A stretch of 64,000 nucleotides of DNA from Fistulifera solaris. Its lineage: Eukaryota > Bacillariophyta > Bacillariophyceae > Naviculales > Stauroneidaceae. A model generated the notes under the pieces. It was not told the origin of the DNA and searched no databases. It worked only from the letters and a program-made list of their open reading frames with translations. Below are positions 63,813 to 64,000 of the stretch, piece after piece (within the stretch, counting starts at the first letter, position 1; every line of letters begins with the position of its first letter). Both the position numbers and the translations under genes were made by a program. The DNA lies in assembly GCA_030295235.1 (NCBI GenBank), contig AP026125.1, forward strand, positions 1,550,001 to 1,614,000, in the 5' to 3' direction.

Positions 63813-64000
63813 TGCGGGATGAATGTGCACCTGCAGACAGTTAATTTGCGAATTATCGTGCCATGCTTGTTACGAATGCTATCGTACGGAGGTGCCAAAA
63901 ATGCGGTACAGTTCCACTTCTTGAGGGGCTTCAAATGAAAGGGAAATTTTCTCTACTTTTTCAACTAGCGGCGATGAAGCCATTCGCTCCAAGTATTTCT

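Larger units (their letters stand above)
62926..64000. other. Right-end intergenic region with repeats
   Basis: 1.07 kb without a supported gene. It holds a direct repeat pair (about 62970-63105 and 63698-63812) and a 27-bp tandem triplet (63346-63426). Open frames over the triplet are short and simply repeat with its period. Confidence 0.5.

Overview
The window looks like nuclear DNA of a pennate diatom, most consistent with Phaeodactylum tricornutum. The reasons are: short GT-AG introns (mostly 59-100 bp); dense gene packing with many divergent pairs; nuclear genes for plastid proteins that carry a signal peptide followed by an ASAFAP-like cleavage region; diatom-type Ty1/copia LTR elements; and a lysine/serine-rich secreted protein. 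The species assignment is inference. No database was searched.

Layout. 1-8.4 kb: the start of an RsuA-type pseudouridine synthase, a 4'-phosphopantetheinyl transferase, a PCIF1/CAPAM-like cap m6Am methyltransferase, ribosomal protein L27a (uL15) and a DUF4460/TCAIM-like protein. 8.6-13.7 kb: a very young but broken Ty1/copia element with almost identical LTRs and a target-site duplication, inserted about 100 bp upstream of a coiled-coil gene. 13.8-20.4 kb: that gene, a plastid sigma-70 factor, a 5S rRNA gene, a 236-bp tandem array, elongin C and a MAPKK-like kinase. 20.7-33 kb: a double SET-domain secretory protein, a coiled-coil protein, a membrane-anchored sulfotransferase-like protein, PEX1, and a GH5 protein flanked by two CBM6-like modules. 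33.6-44 kb: a CENP-O-like protein, a MIT/AAA ATPase of the spastin group, a Nudix hydrolase, a short-chain dehydrogenase, a 60-bp hairpin array, COP9 signalosome subunit 1, a DUF1997-like plastid protein and a metallo-beta-lactamase-fold protein. 44-53.6 kb: two tandem P2B Ca2+-ATPases with a RibD_C/DHFR-like gene between them. 54.5-63 kb: class II fructose-bisphosphate aldolase, a CcdA-like thylakoid protein, a trypsin-fold pseudoprotease with a silaffin-like tail, a bestrophin-like channel and a phosphate-carrier-like protein. The final 1 kb holds repeats.

A pattern cuts across the whole window. Eleven host genes carry single-base frame breaks, fourteen in all, and every break lies at a run of identical bases. 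Correcting each run by one base, together with the introns proposed here, makes every one of these genes close in frame. This points to uncorrected sequencing or assembly errors rather than to pseudogenes. Gene models should therefore be read with frame corrections in mind.

The genes do not form one pathway. Several concern the plastid (sigma factor, CcdA-like protein, bestrophin, DUF1997-like protein, carrier) and the cell surface or secretory route (pseudoprotease, GH5 protein, double SET protein). The most unusual items are the hairpin array with a compensatory base-pair change, the double catalytic substitution in the trypsin-like protein, the lost acid/base motif in the GH5 protein, and the hydrophobic C-terminal tail of the aldolase.
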